This document shows, piece by piece, positions 1 to 8,305 of a stretch of DNA of 46,658 nucleotides. A program made the position numbers and the translations under genes. The DNA is taken from contig UCLR01000035.1 of NCBI GenBank assembly GCA_900473415.1, positions 1 to 46,658 on the forward strand. The letters run 5' to 3'. Under the pieces are notes generated by a model, which was not told where the DNA came from, did not search any database, and saw only the letters and a program-made list of their open reading frames with translations. Numbering within the stretch: the first letter of the stretch is position 1; each line of letters starts with the position of its first letter. The DNA is from Hyphomicrobiales bacterium (lineage in GTDB: Bacteria > Pseudomonadota > Alphaproteobacteria > Rhizobiales > Beijerinckiaceae).

Positions 1-257
1 TTGACCTTTAGGAACCAGGCAGGCCTTTGAACGCAAAGGCTGCCGGCGACAAGCCGCGCCATGAGCGGACCTTGACCCAACGCCCGGAAGCCAAAGTTCG
101 TTGAGCCGGCGCTCAACAAGCGGTGTCACCATCTCGGCGGCCTCCCGGCCGCGGAGTTGACGCGGCGAGCTAAGATTTTTGCTCCCCAAACCAGTGCCGA
201 AGTAGGGTCGCAGCCGCCGCCTTGAGCCTGCTCCTGAACGGTCTGTTGCGTTAGAGG
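1..257. other. Left-edge stretch without a recognised gene
   Basis: No frame carries a recognisable protein. The minus strand has a short open stretch with ordinary GC-rich codons (from about position 135 to the window edge) that could be the start of something continuing outside the window, but it matches nothing I know. Confidence 0.4.
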
Positions 258-288
258 TCAACCCGCCGTGCATTAGACGGCGGGTTGA
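258..288 (-). terminator. Hairpin terminator of the ABC operon
   Basis: Perfect 11-bp inverted repeat (TCAACCCGCCG / CGGCGGGTTGA) with a 9-nt loop, 31 bases beyond the stop codon of the last gene of the minus-strand operon. There is no long T-run, so termination strength is uncertain. Its loop shares TTAGA with the terminator at 39.5 kb. Confidence 0.6.
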
Positions 289-318
289 GTTTCTGCGTGC
301 TGCGATGAAGCGCGCCTT

Positions 319-1191
319 TCACTCAGCGTAGGACTGCGTCGCCCAGGCTGCTTTCAGCTTCGGACCGACGTGGGCGCCGAGCGGCCCGAACCATTTCAGG
401 TACAAGGCCTCGGCCTCGCCTGATTTGAACATCTTGCCCATCGTATGATTGACGATCCAGAGGATGGTCGGGTTGAGCTTGGGCACCATGAAGCCCTGCG
501 GTGCATAGCCGTATTCATCGCCGACGATCTCGAGGGCATCGGGCTTCTTCGACTGCTTGATCAGCCCATAGAAGGCGCCGTTATCGCTGAAATAGGCGTC
601 GGCGCGTCGGGTTTCGACAGCGATCAGGCCGGCGGCATGGTCGTCGACATTAAGGACACGGAGGTTGAGCTTCCGCTCGGCCGTCAGCTTCTTGAGGTCC
701 GGCTCGCTAGTTCCGCCCGTGGCGACGGCCACGATCTTCCCGTTGAGATCGTCGTAGTTCTTGATCCCCGAGCTCTTGAGAATCAGGAGCTGGCTTGCCG
801 AGACATGGCTGACCGACGAGAAATCAACCTGCCGGTTGCGTCCGAAGGTGTTCACCGTTCCCTCGCATTCGAGGTCGACTGTCCCGTTCGCGACGAGCGC
901 CTGCCGGTTCTGGATCGTCATCGGCACGTATTTGATCTTGATCTCGGGCAGGTTCAGCTCGGTCTTGATGTCGTCGATGATGCGCCTGCAGAACTCGACC
1001 GCGTAGCCCGTGGGGTTCTTGTTGTCGTCGAGATAGCTGAACGGAAACAACGCCTCGCGGACACCCATGGTGATGGTCTGCGTGTCCTTCAGCTTCTTGA
1101 CGATCGCGTCGACCTCCTGGGCTCCGGCGGCCGAGCTCGCCAGATTCAGGGCCAGAATGGCGCCTGCGGCTGCAGCTGGATTAAATCTCAT
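319..1191 (-). CDS. ABC transporter substrate-binding protein, polar amino-acid/opine type
   Basis: Periplasmic solute receptor of the PBP2 (SBP_bac_3) family, 290 aa, the usual length for GltI-like proteins. An N-terminal signal peptide (hydrophobic residues 5-22, then AGAQ) marks export. The mature part has the family's aromatic block after the first strand (FPFSYLDDNKNPTGYAVEF) and the NGTVDLECEGT region. The start is supported by GGGAGA seven bases upstream. It is the last gene of a six-gene operon with two permeases, an ATPase, a regulator and an opine-dehydrogenase-family enzyme, so it should supply the permeases with ligand. The ligand cannot be read from sequence; the enzyme next door suggests an opine or N-substituted amino acid (inference). 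Confidence 0.9.
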   Translation of the reverse strand: MRFNPAAAAGAILALNLASSAAGAQEVDAIVKKLKDTQTITMGVREALFPFSYLDDNKNPTGYAVEFCRRIIDDIKTELNLPEIKIKYVPMTIQNRQALVANGTVDLECEGTVNTFGRNRQVDFSSVSHVSASQLLILKSSGIKNYDDLNGKIVAVATGGTSEPDLKKLTAERKLNLRVLNVDDHAAGLIAVETRRADAYFSDNGAFYGLIKQSKKPDALEIVGDEYGYAPQGFMVPKLNPTILWIVNHTMGKMFKSGEAEALYLKWFGPLGAHVGPKLKAAWATQSYAE

Positions 1192-1252
1192 CGATGTCTC
1201 TCCCTTTTTGCGATTGCTCGCCTGATGTCCGCCTTCGATCGGAAAGCGGTGT

Positions 1253-2320
1253 CTAGAATCCGTCCTTGGCCCGCGCCGCCAGTTCCTCGCGTGTTATCGC
1301 GTCGAAACCGAGGGCAGGCAGCAGGTCGTTCTCGTCGGTGAAGTCGCGCCCATAGGCGGACGACAGCAGGGTCAGGCCCGCCTCGTGCAATGTTGCCGGG
1401 CGCCCGACGAGCCGGCCGAGCAGGACGGTCGGTAGCAGGCCATAGGGCGCATCCTCGAGGACATAGCGGCTTTCGAGGGTCGTAGGGCCGAAGCCCCCCT
1501 TGCCGCGGCCGTGCAGCTCGGCATTCATCTCGGCAATGCTGGCGACCGGAAGCTGATAGGAAAAGGCATAGTGCTCGCGGATCGTCCGAACCGCGACGCC
1601 GAAGGCCTCCGCGATGGCCAGCCGCTCGGCATCGAGCGCCTCCATCACCCGTCCGACCGCTGGCGTTACGTTCTCCGCCTGGCCCCAGCTTTCGCCGCGC
1701 TCCATCCGCGTCAGGTTGAACAGGGCGATCGCGAGATGGTTCTGGGGGTTGAGATTGCTGAGCGCGATCGCAAGCAAGCCTTCGCGAGGAACGAAGCGCT
1801 CGCCAAACAGGGTCGTGCAGAGCTCCAGCGCCGCAATGGACGCGCTCTCCGGCACCGTCGCAAGATCGATCTTCGAGCGCAGCGAATTCACCGCGACCTC
1901 GGTCGGCGAGGCCTTGCGGCCGGTGGTCAGCGTCGTGCCCCAGGCGATGATCGGGACGCTGACCTTTCGGGCGGCGAGCAATTGCGCGAGGTACAGCGCG
2001 CCGAAGGAGGCATGCGAACTGATGATGACCGGCTGCCCTTCCTTGAGATGAGGGGCGATCGCGTCAAAGGCGAGCTTATGAGCATAGCCCGGCATCGCCA
2101 GCATCACGGCATCGGCACCGACTACTTCTTCCGCGCTCGCGGCGATGCGCGGGTGGAAGCTCACCTCGATCGCGCCCGTCGCGCGCAACGGCGTTCCGGC
2201 CGCCAGCGCGGCGGTGCTCCGGCCAGACGGCGACCAAAGCGCGGGATCATGCCCCATGACCGAGAGCTGGGCCGCTGCGCCGCAGGCCGCGGCTCCCGCA
2301 CCCAAGATACCAACGCGCAT
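1253..2320 (-). CDS. NAD/NADP octopine/nopaline (opine) dehydrogenase family protein
   Basis: 355 aa, the normal size for the family. The N-terminus is a Rossmann dinucleotide site (VGILGAGAAACG, residues 3-14), followed by a strand carrying GADAVMLAMPGYAH. The C-terminal half matches the helical octopine-dehydrogenase domain (NLNPQNHLAIALFNLTRMERGE, then the catalytic-helix region with HYAFSYQLP). Family members interconvert an opine with an amino acid and a 2-oxo acid using NAD(P)H in the cytosol. It lies between the XRE-cupin regulator and the binding-protein gene of an uptake operon, so here a catabolic direction is more likely than synthesis (inference). The ribosome site before the ATG is weak. 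The substrate is unknown. Confidence 0.85.
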   Translation of the reverse strand: MRVGILGAGAAACGAAAQLSVMGHDPALWSPSGRSTAALAAGTPLRATGAIEVSFHPRIAASAEEVVGADAVMLAMPGYAHKLAFDAIAPHLKEGQPVIISSHASFGALYLAQLLAARKVSVPIIAWGTTLTTGRKASPTEVAVNSLRSKIDLATVPESASIAALELCTTLFGERFVPREGLLAIALSNLNPQNHLAIALFNLTRMERGESWGQAENVTPAVGRVMEALDAERLAIAEAFGVAVRTIREHYAFSYQLPVASIAEMNAELHGRGKGGFGPTTLESRYVLEDAPYGLLPTVLLGRLVGRPATLHEAGLTLLSSAYGRDFTDENDLLPALGFDAITREELAARAKDGF

Positions 2321-2409
2321 ATCAGATCGCCTTTTCTACCGAGACCGGCAGCACGCCGCATCGGCGACGGACTGCTTTCGAGAAGCCGGACTTCGAATGG
2401 ATTCGCATC

Positions 2410-3006
2410 CTAGACGGCATTCCGCCCCCGCGACGATTGCCGATAGAGCAGGACCATCAGACCGCGAGAGAGTGTCTCCAGCGGATTGCTGATGGAATGC
2501 GCGACGTCGACCGGATAGCGCACCGTCTCCCCCTGCCTGAGCTGATGGCGCGAGGCTCCGCTCGCGATCGCGAATTCGCCCGACAGCGCCGTGAAATGCT
2601 CGACCGCTCCGGGCGCATGCGGCGCGCTGTCGAGGCAGCCGCCGGGCGCGATCTCGACATCGTACCACTCGATGACGCCGGACGAGCTCGGCGGGCTCAG
2701 GATGCGCAGTTGGCAGGAATTGTCGGCGCTGCGGATCGTCGGCGTATGTTCGGGTGAAAGCACTTCGATGAAGCTGTCTGTGCCCGCCGCCTGTCCTTCA
2801 CCGAGCAGCGCGACGAAATCGATGCCCAATCCGCGGGTCAGGCTCCAGAGTACGGCGAAGGTCGGGTTGGCCTCGCTGCGCTCGATCTGCGAGAGCATCG
2901 ATTTCGAGACGCCCGAGAGGGCCGACAGTTGCTGAAGCGTCAACCCGCGCTCCTTGCGCCGGTATTGGAGAAGCGGGCCGATCTGGGGGGGATTCAGCTC
3001 GCTCAT
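2410..3006 (-). CDS. XRE-family regulator with cupin sensor domain
   Basis: 198 aa from the ATG at 3006; longer readings overlap the upstream ATPase gene and give a low-complexity tail, so I reject them. Residues about 10-65 form an XRE helix-turn-helix (RRKERGLTLQQLSALSGVSKS, then SQIERSEANPT). Residues about 110-185 form a single cupin barrel (APGGCLD, EHFTALSGEFAIA, GETVRYPVDVAHSISNP). This HTH-cupin layout is common in regulators of amino-acid and polyamine catabolic operons, where the cupin senses a small ligand. It sits inside the transport operon, 7 bases after the ATPase stop, so it is probably a local autoregulator. The inverted repeat at 5153-5170 is a candidate binding site (inference). 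Confidence 0.88.
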   Translation of the reverse strand: MSELNPPQIGPLLQYRRKERGLTLQQLSALSGVSKSMLSQIERSEANPTFAVLWSLTRGLGIDFVALLGEGQAAGTDSFIEVLSPEHTPTIRSADNSCQLRILSPPSSSGVIEWYDVEIAPGGCLDSAPHAPGAVEHFTALSGEFAIASGASRHQLRQGETVRYPVDVAHSISNPLETLSRGLMVLLYRQSSRGRNAV

Positions 3007-3013
3007 CGGCGGT

Positions 3014-3742
3014 TCAGTGCGTGAGGACCTGGTTGAGGAACTGCTTGGCCCGCTCGGAGGAAGGGGCCGTGAAGAATTGATCCTTGGGCGTGTCCTCGAC
3101 GATCTCACCGCGATCCATGAACAGTACGCGGTTCGCGACACGCTGGGCGAAGCCCATCTCGTGGGTGACAACGATCATGGTCATGCCCTCGACGGCGAGC
3201 TCCTGCATGACTTCCAGAACCTCGTTAATCATCTCGGGGTCGAGTGCGGAGGTGGGCTCATCGAACAGCATCGCCTGCGGATTCATCGCTAGCGCCCGGG
3301 CGATGGAGACGCGTTGCTGCTGCCCGCCGGAGAGTTCGGCCGGGCGATTGCCGAGCTTCCCGCCGAGGCCGACCCGCGTCAGGATCTTCACGGAGCGTTC
3401 GTCGGCCTCCTTCTGCGAGCGCTTGAGCACATGGACCTGCGCCAGGCTGACATTCTGCAGCGCAGTCATGTGCGGGTAGAGCTCGAAACTCTGGAAGACC
3501 ATGCCGATCCGCGCACGCAGGGCCGGCAGATCGGTCTCAGGAGACGAGACCGAGACGCCGTCAACGGTGATCGAACCACGCTCGAACGGCACCAGACCGT
3601 TGATGCATTTGATGAGCGTGCTCTTGCCGGAGCCGGACGGCCCGCAGACCACCACGACCTCGCCGAGGCTGATCGTGGCCGAACAGCCGCGCAGGATCTG
3701 CTGGGAGCCGTAGAATTTATGCACGTCGTCGAGAACGATCAT
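3014..3742 (-). CDS. ABC transporter ATP-binding protein, polar amino-acid type
   Basis: 242 aa, the standard length for GlnQ/HisP-type ATPases. Walker A is GPSGSGKST (residues 34-42), the signature is LSGGQQQRV, Walker B is [14 protein letters not shown], and the switch histidine lies in VTHEMGFA. It powers import by the two permeases encoded upstream. Its ATG overlaps the stop of the upstream permease gene by ATGA, indicating translational coupling. Confidence 0.95.
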   Translation of the reverse strand: MIVLDDVHKFYGSQQILRGCSATISLGEVVVVCGPSGSGKSTLIKCINGLVPFERGSITVDGVSVSSPETDLPALRARIGMVFQSFELYPHMTALQNVSLAQVHVLKRSQKEADERSVKILTRVGLGGKLGNRPAELSGGQQQRVSIARALAMNPQAMLFDEPTSALDPEMINEVLEVMQELAVEGMTMIVVTHEMGFAQRVANRVLFMDRGEIVEDTPKDQFFTAPSSERAKQFLNQVLTH

Positions 3743-4395
3743 GACGGACGCCTTCTCCTGTAGAATTCGGCGGCTTTCGTGATGGAGAGGCAGATCATCA
3801 GATAGACGACGGCCACCAGCGAATACATCTCGGTCGCTCGCCCATCGCGCGAGGCGATGACGCTGGCCGCGGTGAGGAAGTCGTGCAGCGACACGACATA
3901 GACCAGCGAGGTGTCCTGGAAAACGATCACGATCTGGTTGAGGATCAGCGGCCCCATCGCGCGCATCGCCTGCGGCATCACGATCAGCCGCAGCACCTGC
4001 CAGCGGCGCAGGCCCGTAGCCAACCCCGCATCGCTCTGGCCCTTGCGGACGCTGCCGATGCCGGCGCGGATGATCTCGCAGTAGAAGGCCGCCTCGAACA
4101 GGACGAAGGCGATCAGCGCCGAGGTCAGCGAGCCAACCGGCCGGCCGATGGCGAGCGGCATCAGAAAGTAGAACCAGAAGAGTACCAGCACCAGCGGCAG
4201 CGAGCGCATCACCGTGACGTAACCGGCCGCCGGAACCGAAATCAGCCGGTGCGTGGAGAGCCGCATGAGCGCCAGCCCGAAGCCGACGATGAGGCCGCCC
4301 ACCGTCGCGACTAGAACCAGCAGCGCGCTGAGCAACATGCCCTCGGCAAGGAAGCTGTATGAGCGGGCGATGACGCCCCAGTCGAAATCGCTCAT
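3739..4395 (-). CDS. ABC transporter permease, amino-acid type (second permease)
   Basis: 218 aa from the ATG at 4395, which overlaps the stop of the preceding permease by ATGA; longer readings are frame artefacts. It is an inner-membrane permease of the His/Glu/Gln (HEQRo) family with about five hydrophobic segments. The cytoplasmic EAA loop, the contact for the ATPase, reads [20 protein letters not shown] with its conserved glycine and proline. It should form a heterodimer with the product of 4392-5111. Confidence 0.93.
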   Translation of the reverse strand: MSDFDWGVIARSYSFLAEGMLLSALLVLVATVGGLIVGFGLALMRLSTHRLISVPAAGYVTVMRSLPLVLVLFWFYFLMPLAIGRPVGSLTSALIAFVLFEAAFYCEIIRAGIGSVRKGQSDAGLATGLRRWQVLRLIVMPQAMRAMGPLILNQIVIVFQDTSLVYVVSLHDFLTAASVIASRDGRATEMYSLVAVVYLMICLSITKAAEFYRRRRPS

Positions 4396-5111
4396 GCCGT
4401 GGCCTTCCGCAACGCGGCGCCGCCGAGCCGGTTGTCGATGAGGCGCATTAGCCCCGTCGCGCACAGGCCGATAACGAGATAGCCGATCGTCGCGAAGGTG
4501 AAGGCCTCGAAGCCCTGGAAAGTGTAGTTCTCGACATGGCGACTCTGCGCGGTCAATTCGAGCACACCGATCGTCAGACTGAGCGACGACAGCTTGATCG
4601 TAATTAGGAATTCCGAGGTCAGAGGTCCGACGATGGCGCGGAGGCCGAGCGGCAGTGCGATCAGTCGGAAGGCCTGCAGCGGTCGCAGACCTGTCGCGAG
4701 CGCCGCCGGCAGGAGCGGGGCGCCGACCGCCTCGATCCCGGCGCGGACCTGTTCGGCGACACGCGCGCCGGCGAACAGGCCGATGGCGAGGACCGCGGTG
4801 ACGATCTCGGGATAGGGCAGGTCGCGCTTCAACCAGAGGCCGACCGAATCGGGAACCATCTCGGGGAAGACGAAATACCAGAGGAAGAGCTGGACCAGCG
4901 GCGGCACGCTGCGAAACACGTCGATATAAATGCCGGCCACCAACCGGGCGGTGCGGGAAGGGGCGCTGCGCGCAATGCCGACCACGATCCCGATCGTCAG
5001 GGCGACCGCCCAGCTCAGGAGACTGATCGCGAGAGTCAGGAGCACGCCGCTCCACAGCCAATCGGCAAAAGGCTCCCTTATGAGGACCGACCAATCCCAG
5101 CGGTAGTTCAT
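4392..5111 (-). CDS. ABC transporter permease, amino-acid type (first permease)
   Basis: 239 aa and the first gene of the minus-strand operon. Hydrophobic segments begin at about residue 18; the EAA loop is [21 protein letters not shown]. The ATG at 5111 is preceded by a G-run (GGGGGG) three bases upstream that can serve as ribosome site. It is paired with the overlapping second permease. The upstream non-coding region carries a likely operator and a TTGACA hexamer on this strand. Confidence 0.93.
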   Translation of the reverse strand: MNYRWDWSVLIREPFADWLWSGVLLTLAISLLSWAVALTIGIVVGIARSAPSRTARLVAGIYIDVFRSVPPLVQLFLWYFVFPEMVPDSVGLWLKRDLPYPEIVTAVLAIGLFAGARVAEQVRAGIEAVGAPLLPAALATGLRPLQAFRLIALPLGLRAIVGPLTSEFLITIKLSSLSLTIGVLELTAQSRHVENYTFQGFEAFTFATIGYLVIGLCATGLMRLIDNRLGGAALRKATA

Positions 5112-5152
5112 CAGCCCCCCACTATCGGAAGCGCCATCTCAGCGGGCGCATC

Positions 5153-5170
5153 ATTCCGATATACCGGAAT
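5153..5170 (-). promoter_or_regulatory. Inverted repeat, candidate operator of the opine/amino-acid operon
   Basis: ATTCCG-N6-CGGAAT, perfect 6-bp arms, 42 bases before the first start codon of the operon. A TTGACA hexamer on the minus strand (5192-5197) lies further upstream and could be a -35 box, but I find no convincing -10 at normal spacing. Binding by the operon's XRE-cupin protein is inferred from position alone. Confidence 0.45.
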
Positions 5171-5709
5171 TCACTCATCTGCTCGCGCGATTGTCAATCG
5201 GCTTCTCTGCCTTCGAAATTGCAGGTTTTCTTGAGGACGGCCTATTGCGGTGCGGCATCCGCTGTATCCCGAGGCGCCTCAGGCAACAATTTGTCGATTC
5301 AGGCGGATATTAAAAGCTCTCCACGCAGATCCGATATATTAGACATGAAGCGCAAGGCCGGGCGCTGGGTGACATGAAAAATCCGGCCAATCGAAAGCGC
5401 GTCTCAGGCATTCCTTTCGCGCATTGTCGGAGCCCTCATCGATGAGCGGCACACATGTTAGTGGCTGTGCGAACCACGCCCCGTCCGCCGCAAATTGGAT
5501 TGTCCGAAACCGGACGCTCCGGACTTCCGCTATGGGCCAAATTCGGCGGCTCGGCTGCTGACCGCAGCATACCACCCGGAAGCGGACATCCTCGGCGTCA
5601 GCAATGGGCCAAAGTGCGCGGCGCAGCTTCGATCACCGAGGGCTGAGCGCACCACCGCGGCGGGACCGTTTCAGCAAGTGTAGTGCTCCTCCGTTCAGGC
5701 GCCGCAAGC
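5171..5709. other. Intergenic region with decayed CGGAC/ATGGGCC repeats
   Basis: No credible gene. From about 5494 to 5615 there are two degenerate copies of a motif running from a CCGGAC or GCGGAC box to ATGGGCCAAA. Related blocks recur at 16026-16053 and, in shorter form (AAGCGGAC), near 32.4 and 34.8 kb. Short reading frames here lack ribosome sites and family resemblance. Confidence 0.4.
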
Positions 5710-6594
5710 TTACAGGGCGGCGATCGGAAACTTCAGATAGCGCCGCCCATTCGCTTCAGGCTCGGGGAGGCGACCGCCGTTGATGTTCACCTGCAGGGCA
5801 TGGAGGATCAAGCGTGGCATCGGCAGCGTCCTGTCGCGTGCCTCACGCAGGGCTACGAACTCGGTCTCGCTCCGGCATTTGACGACGTGGCTGTTGGTCG
5901 CCTTCTGCTCCGCGACCGTGCTTTCCCATTGGGCCGGCCGGCCTTCCGGCCGGTAGTCATGGCCGGTGAACAGCCGCATGTGGTCCGGCAAGGCGAGGAT
6001 GGCCTGGATCGATCGCCAGAGTTGGCCGGCGTCGCCCCCGGGAAAATCGGCCCGCGCAGTTCCGCTGTCGGGCATGAACAGCGTATCGTGGATGAAGGCC
6101 GCGTCCCCGACCACATAGGCGATCGATGCGAGCGTATGGCCTGGAGAGAAGAGAACCCGGACCGGCATCTCGCCAATCCGAAATTCTTCGCCGTCGGCAA
6201 ACACTCTATCCCATTGGGAACCGTCCGTCGGAAAATCGGGCCAGTTGTAGATGGCCTTCCAAAGTTTCTGGACGTCAACGACACGCTCTCCGATCGCGGT
6301 CGGTGCGCCGGTGCGTGTCTTGAGGTAATGCGCGGCCGAGAGATGGTCGGCATGCGGGTGCGTCTCGAGGATCCAATGGAGGCTCAACCCCTCGGCATGC
6401 AGGTGGTGGAGTAGGCGGTCCGCGTTCTCCGTGCCGATGGCTCCGGATTTCTCATCGAAATCGAGAACTGCGTCGATGATGGCGCACTGCCGAGTCTTCG
6501 GGTCGGCGACGACGTACTGAATCGAGCCGGTCGGTGGATCATAAAGCCCCCAGACCATGGGCTTAATCTGCGTAATGTCCACTTCACGCCCCAC
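5710..6594 (-). CDS. MBL-fold metallo-hydrolase, ETHE1/persulfide-dioxygenase-like
   Basis: 294 aa. The metal site HPHADH (residues 79-84, the HxHxDH motif) is intact, with further ligands expected in FSPGHT, DTLFMPD and FTGHDY. The opening (YVVADPKTRQCAIIDAVLDFDEKSG) is typical of the ETHE1/Blh subgroup, whose members act on glutathione persulfide or related thioesters in sulfide handling. The family's usual partner sulfurtransferase or regulator is not beside it, so the substrate is open. The start is a GTG at 6594; an ATG at codon 13 is possible but would trim the first strand. Downstream of the operon promoter region, it appears to be its own unit. Confidence 0.88.
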   Translation of the reverse strand: MGREVDITQIKPMVWGLYDPPTGSIQYVVADPKTRQCAIIDAVLDFDEKSGAIGTENADRLLHHLHAEGLSLHWILETHPHADHLSAAHYLKTRTGAPTAIGERVVDVQKLWKAIYNWPDFPTDGSQWDRVFADGEEFRIGEMPVRVLFSPGHTLASIAYVVGDAAFIHDTLFMPDSGTARADFPGGDAGQLWRSIQAILALPDHMRLFTGHDYRPEGRPAQWESTVAEQKATNSHVVKCRSETEFVALREARDRTLPMPRLILHALQVNINGGRLPEPEANGRRYLKFPIAAL

Positions 6595-6608
6595 TGGCTT
6601 GGGAATAA

Positions 6609-6708
6609 GCGCCGAAGATTGACCCCGCGAATGTTGCCTTTAACCCGCTTGCTTGAATGACATATCGCCGCTCTGAGAGGGGCACAGTTAGCGCCGATCG
6701 CGACCCCT
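6609..6708 (-). repeat. Copy A of a ~100-bp dispersed palindrome-containing repeat
   Basis: Read on the minus strand, this segment aligns end to end with 38076-38176. Shared blocks, in order: AGGGG, CGATCGGCGC, a CCCCT arm, GATATG, TTCAA, GTTAAAGG, GCGGGGTCAA and CTTCGGCGC. The left palindrome arm is eroded here. A partial third copy lies at 20707-20743. It is probably the end of an IS element (IS21-like is a guess) left without its transposase. Confidence 0.55.
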
Positions 6709-6789
6709 ATCCAAATGCAGGTAACCTCATATCATCAATAGGTTATAGGCCGTTTGAGGCGGAGTCACGCGTCGATACTGCATCACACG

Positions 6790-7066
6790 TTAGATCCGCG
6801 ACCGCGCGGCGGAGCTGGGCGTTGTCGGCCTCGAGCTCCTTCATCCGCCTCACCTGATCGGTCTTCAGGCCGCCGAATTCCCAGCGCCAGCGGGAATAAC
6901 CGACCTCGGTGACCCCGATCGAACGGATCGCGTCGGCGACGGGCTGGCCCTGCCAGACCAGCACATCGACCTGGCGCAGCTCGCAACAATCTCTTCCGGC
7001 TTATGGCGCCTCTTCGCCATTCGGTCCTCCTGTCTGTCAAAAAGACATGCTTCAGGGCGGACCATT
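6790..7066 (-). mobile_element. IS3-family remnant: frameshifted, 3'-truncated orfA
   Basis: From the ATG at 7020 the minus strand reads MAKRRHKPEEIVA, then the frame shifts by one base near 6985 (GCGAGCTG where related elements have GCGAAGCTG). The next frame continues with LVWQGQPVADAIRSIGVTEV, then WEFGGLKTDQVRRMKELE, the HTH and leucine-zipper parts of IS3 OrfA. Similarity stops at about 6790 after RRAVADLT. OrfB is absent. The related start MPQKKHKPEEIVAKLRQVDV occurs at 12.5 kb. Non-functional. Confidence 0.8.
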
Positions 7067-7205
7067 TCAACGGGGATGGATCACCCTTACCCGCCGCACT
7101 CTTCCAATTGTCCCAGATCAAGGCGTCGGCATCGGCTTTGCGTTTTGCTGAGGCGCCAAACCTGCGCTGACCCAAATCGACACACAATCACACGGCGGTG
7201 GGGCC

Positions 7206-7349
7206 ATGAAGTTGAAGCAGCGTCGTCTTCGTCTCATTTTGACACTTGCCATGGCTCGGCGGAAACGCCGCCTAACGGTCTCAAGTGCGAAAACTCCGTG
7301 CCTTCGACTGGTATGGTCGTCCGATCGACCCGCTCAGGCCGAAAGGTGA
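7206..7349 (+). CDS. Conserved Arg-rich micro-ORF, copy 1 (unknown function)
   Basis: 47 codons, beginning MKLKQRRLRLILTLA, then RRKRR, and ending LRLVWSSDRPAQAER. A second copy lies at 40518-40649. Over the aligned codons most differences fall at third positions (I count about 19 of 31), and both conserved blocks (start to RRKRR, and LRLVWSSDRPA) keep the same residues with different codons. That pattern argues for selection on this reading frame. A G-rich tract (GGTGGGG) before the ATG could act as ribosome site. The message also forms a 5-bp GAAA-tetraloop hairpin (CGGCG-GAAA-CGCCG) in both copies, so an RNA role is not excluded. About 90 bases upstream are also conserved. No known family. 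Confidence 0.5.
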   Translation: MKLKQRRLRLILTLAMARRKRRLTVSSAKTPCLRLVWSSDRPAQAER

Positions 7350-7399
7350 CGCTCGCTTCGCGCGCGTGGGACAGCAGTTACGAGGAGCAGCCTTGCGTG

Positions 7400-7684
7400 A
7401 TGAACGCTGCGGTTAACTTCACGCGCTCTGCCCCAATGACTGAGCTAGAACGTTGTGGCTTCGCGCGCCTCATGCTTCGCCGTCCTGAGTGGCGCGAGAG
7501 ACTTTGCGAGCGCTCGCACCGGGCGATGCTGAGGGAGCTGTGCGAGGCCTATGAACTGGCTTGCACCGCAGCTTGGCATTGGGGAAATTCCTCACAATCC
7601 GGCGCAAGGGCACTCGTGGACGAATACAACCGAGTTGTTTCCGAAATCGAAGATGAAATCGGCCATGTAATGCTTAGATTTTGA
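7400..7684 (+). CDS. Hypothetical small cytosolic protein
   Basis: 94 aa from the ATG at 7400; an alternative start is the ATG at 7436 (MTELERCGF). Not recognised. It is charged and helix-rich (FARLMLRRPEWRERLCERSHRAMLRELCEAYE) and ends in an acidic helix (VSEIEDEIGHVMLRF). It follows the micro-ORF by 50 bases on the same strand. Whether the two are co-transcribed is unknown. Confidence 0.5.
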   Translation: MNAAVNFTRSAPMTELERCGFARLMLRRPEWRERLCERSHRAMLRELCEAYELACTAAWHWGNSSQSGARALVDEYNRVVSEIEDEIGHVMLRF

Positions 7685-7855
7685 TCGAAACGGATTCTCA
7701 CAAGTAATCCTTGGGTTAAAGCAGTCGTCTACTCTGCGGCCCTGCGGTCGAAGTCGCCCCCACGCAATTATTCGCGCGCTCCCGCAGCAAGCCAATCCGC
7801 AACGGGATAGCCTCGCTCGGTAATAATCGCATTTCGCCTCTTGGTCCGTCCCCCT

Positions 7856-8305
7856 TCAATAGCGGACGACAGTCCATTCAATTGCGCCTTTCTTGAAATG
7901 TGGATTGACGTCGTATGTCAGCAGTCCGGACCCCGAACCTGCACCATTCTTGCCCGCGCCGCCGAACTGTCCGTTTGAACTGCGAGATACGTTATTGAGC
8001 GTGATTAGTATCTGATAATCTTCCTTTTCATCGGAGCGATGAGACGCGCGCGCCATCTTGACTCCTATAGTCATCACGCTTGGTGCAGTTGAAGACCATT
8101 GCCAATATAGGTGATCATTGTGCGCGCTCGTGAACCGAATTTTATTCGATGAATCGCTATCTGAATCGCCGCTGTTATCAAAATGCGTCCACTTGCCAGA
8201 CGCGGACTTTCCCTCAGCGGCTTCGCGTTCCGACAACTTCAACGTCTTCCAAGCGGACTTTTCGCCGGAACCCTGTTCGATCATGATTTTGTGCGTATAC
8301 GACAT
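7856..8305 (-). CDS. Hypothetical Trp/Ser/Gly-rich protein, divergent from 8763
   Basis: 149 aa from the ATG at 8305, which has a strong GGAGGA ribosome site six bases upstream. Not recognised. There is no signal peptide or membrane segment. The composition suggests a small beta-rich domain: a Ser/Asp stretch (DNSGDSDSDSSNK), YWQWSS in the middle, a Gly-rich turn (GQFGGAGKNGAGSGSG) and a C-terminus IEWTVVRY. It is divergently placed from another unknown Trp-rich gene (8763-9158) across a 457-base spacer, so the two may form a functional pair. GC is lower than in the flanking catabolic operons, consistent with acquired DNA. Confidence 0.65.
   Translation of the reverse strand: MSYTHKIMIEQGSGEKSAWKTLKLSEREAAEGKSASGKWTHFDNSGDSDSDSSNKIRFTSAHNDHLYWQWSSTAPSVMTIGVKMARASHRSDEKEDYQILITLNNVSRSSNGQFGGAGKNGAGSGSGLLTYDVNPHFKKGAIEWTVVRY

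Noticed and set aside
445..1341. Long plus-strand frame opposite the binding-protein gene
   Set aside because: Antisense shadow of a clearly coding minus-strand gene with high GC3; no ribosome site or domain.
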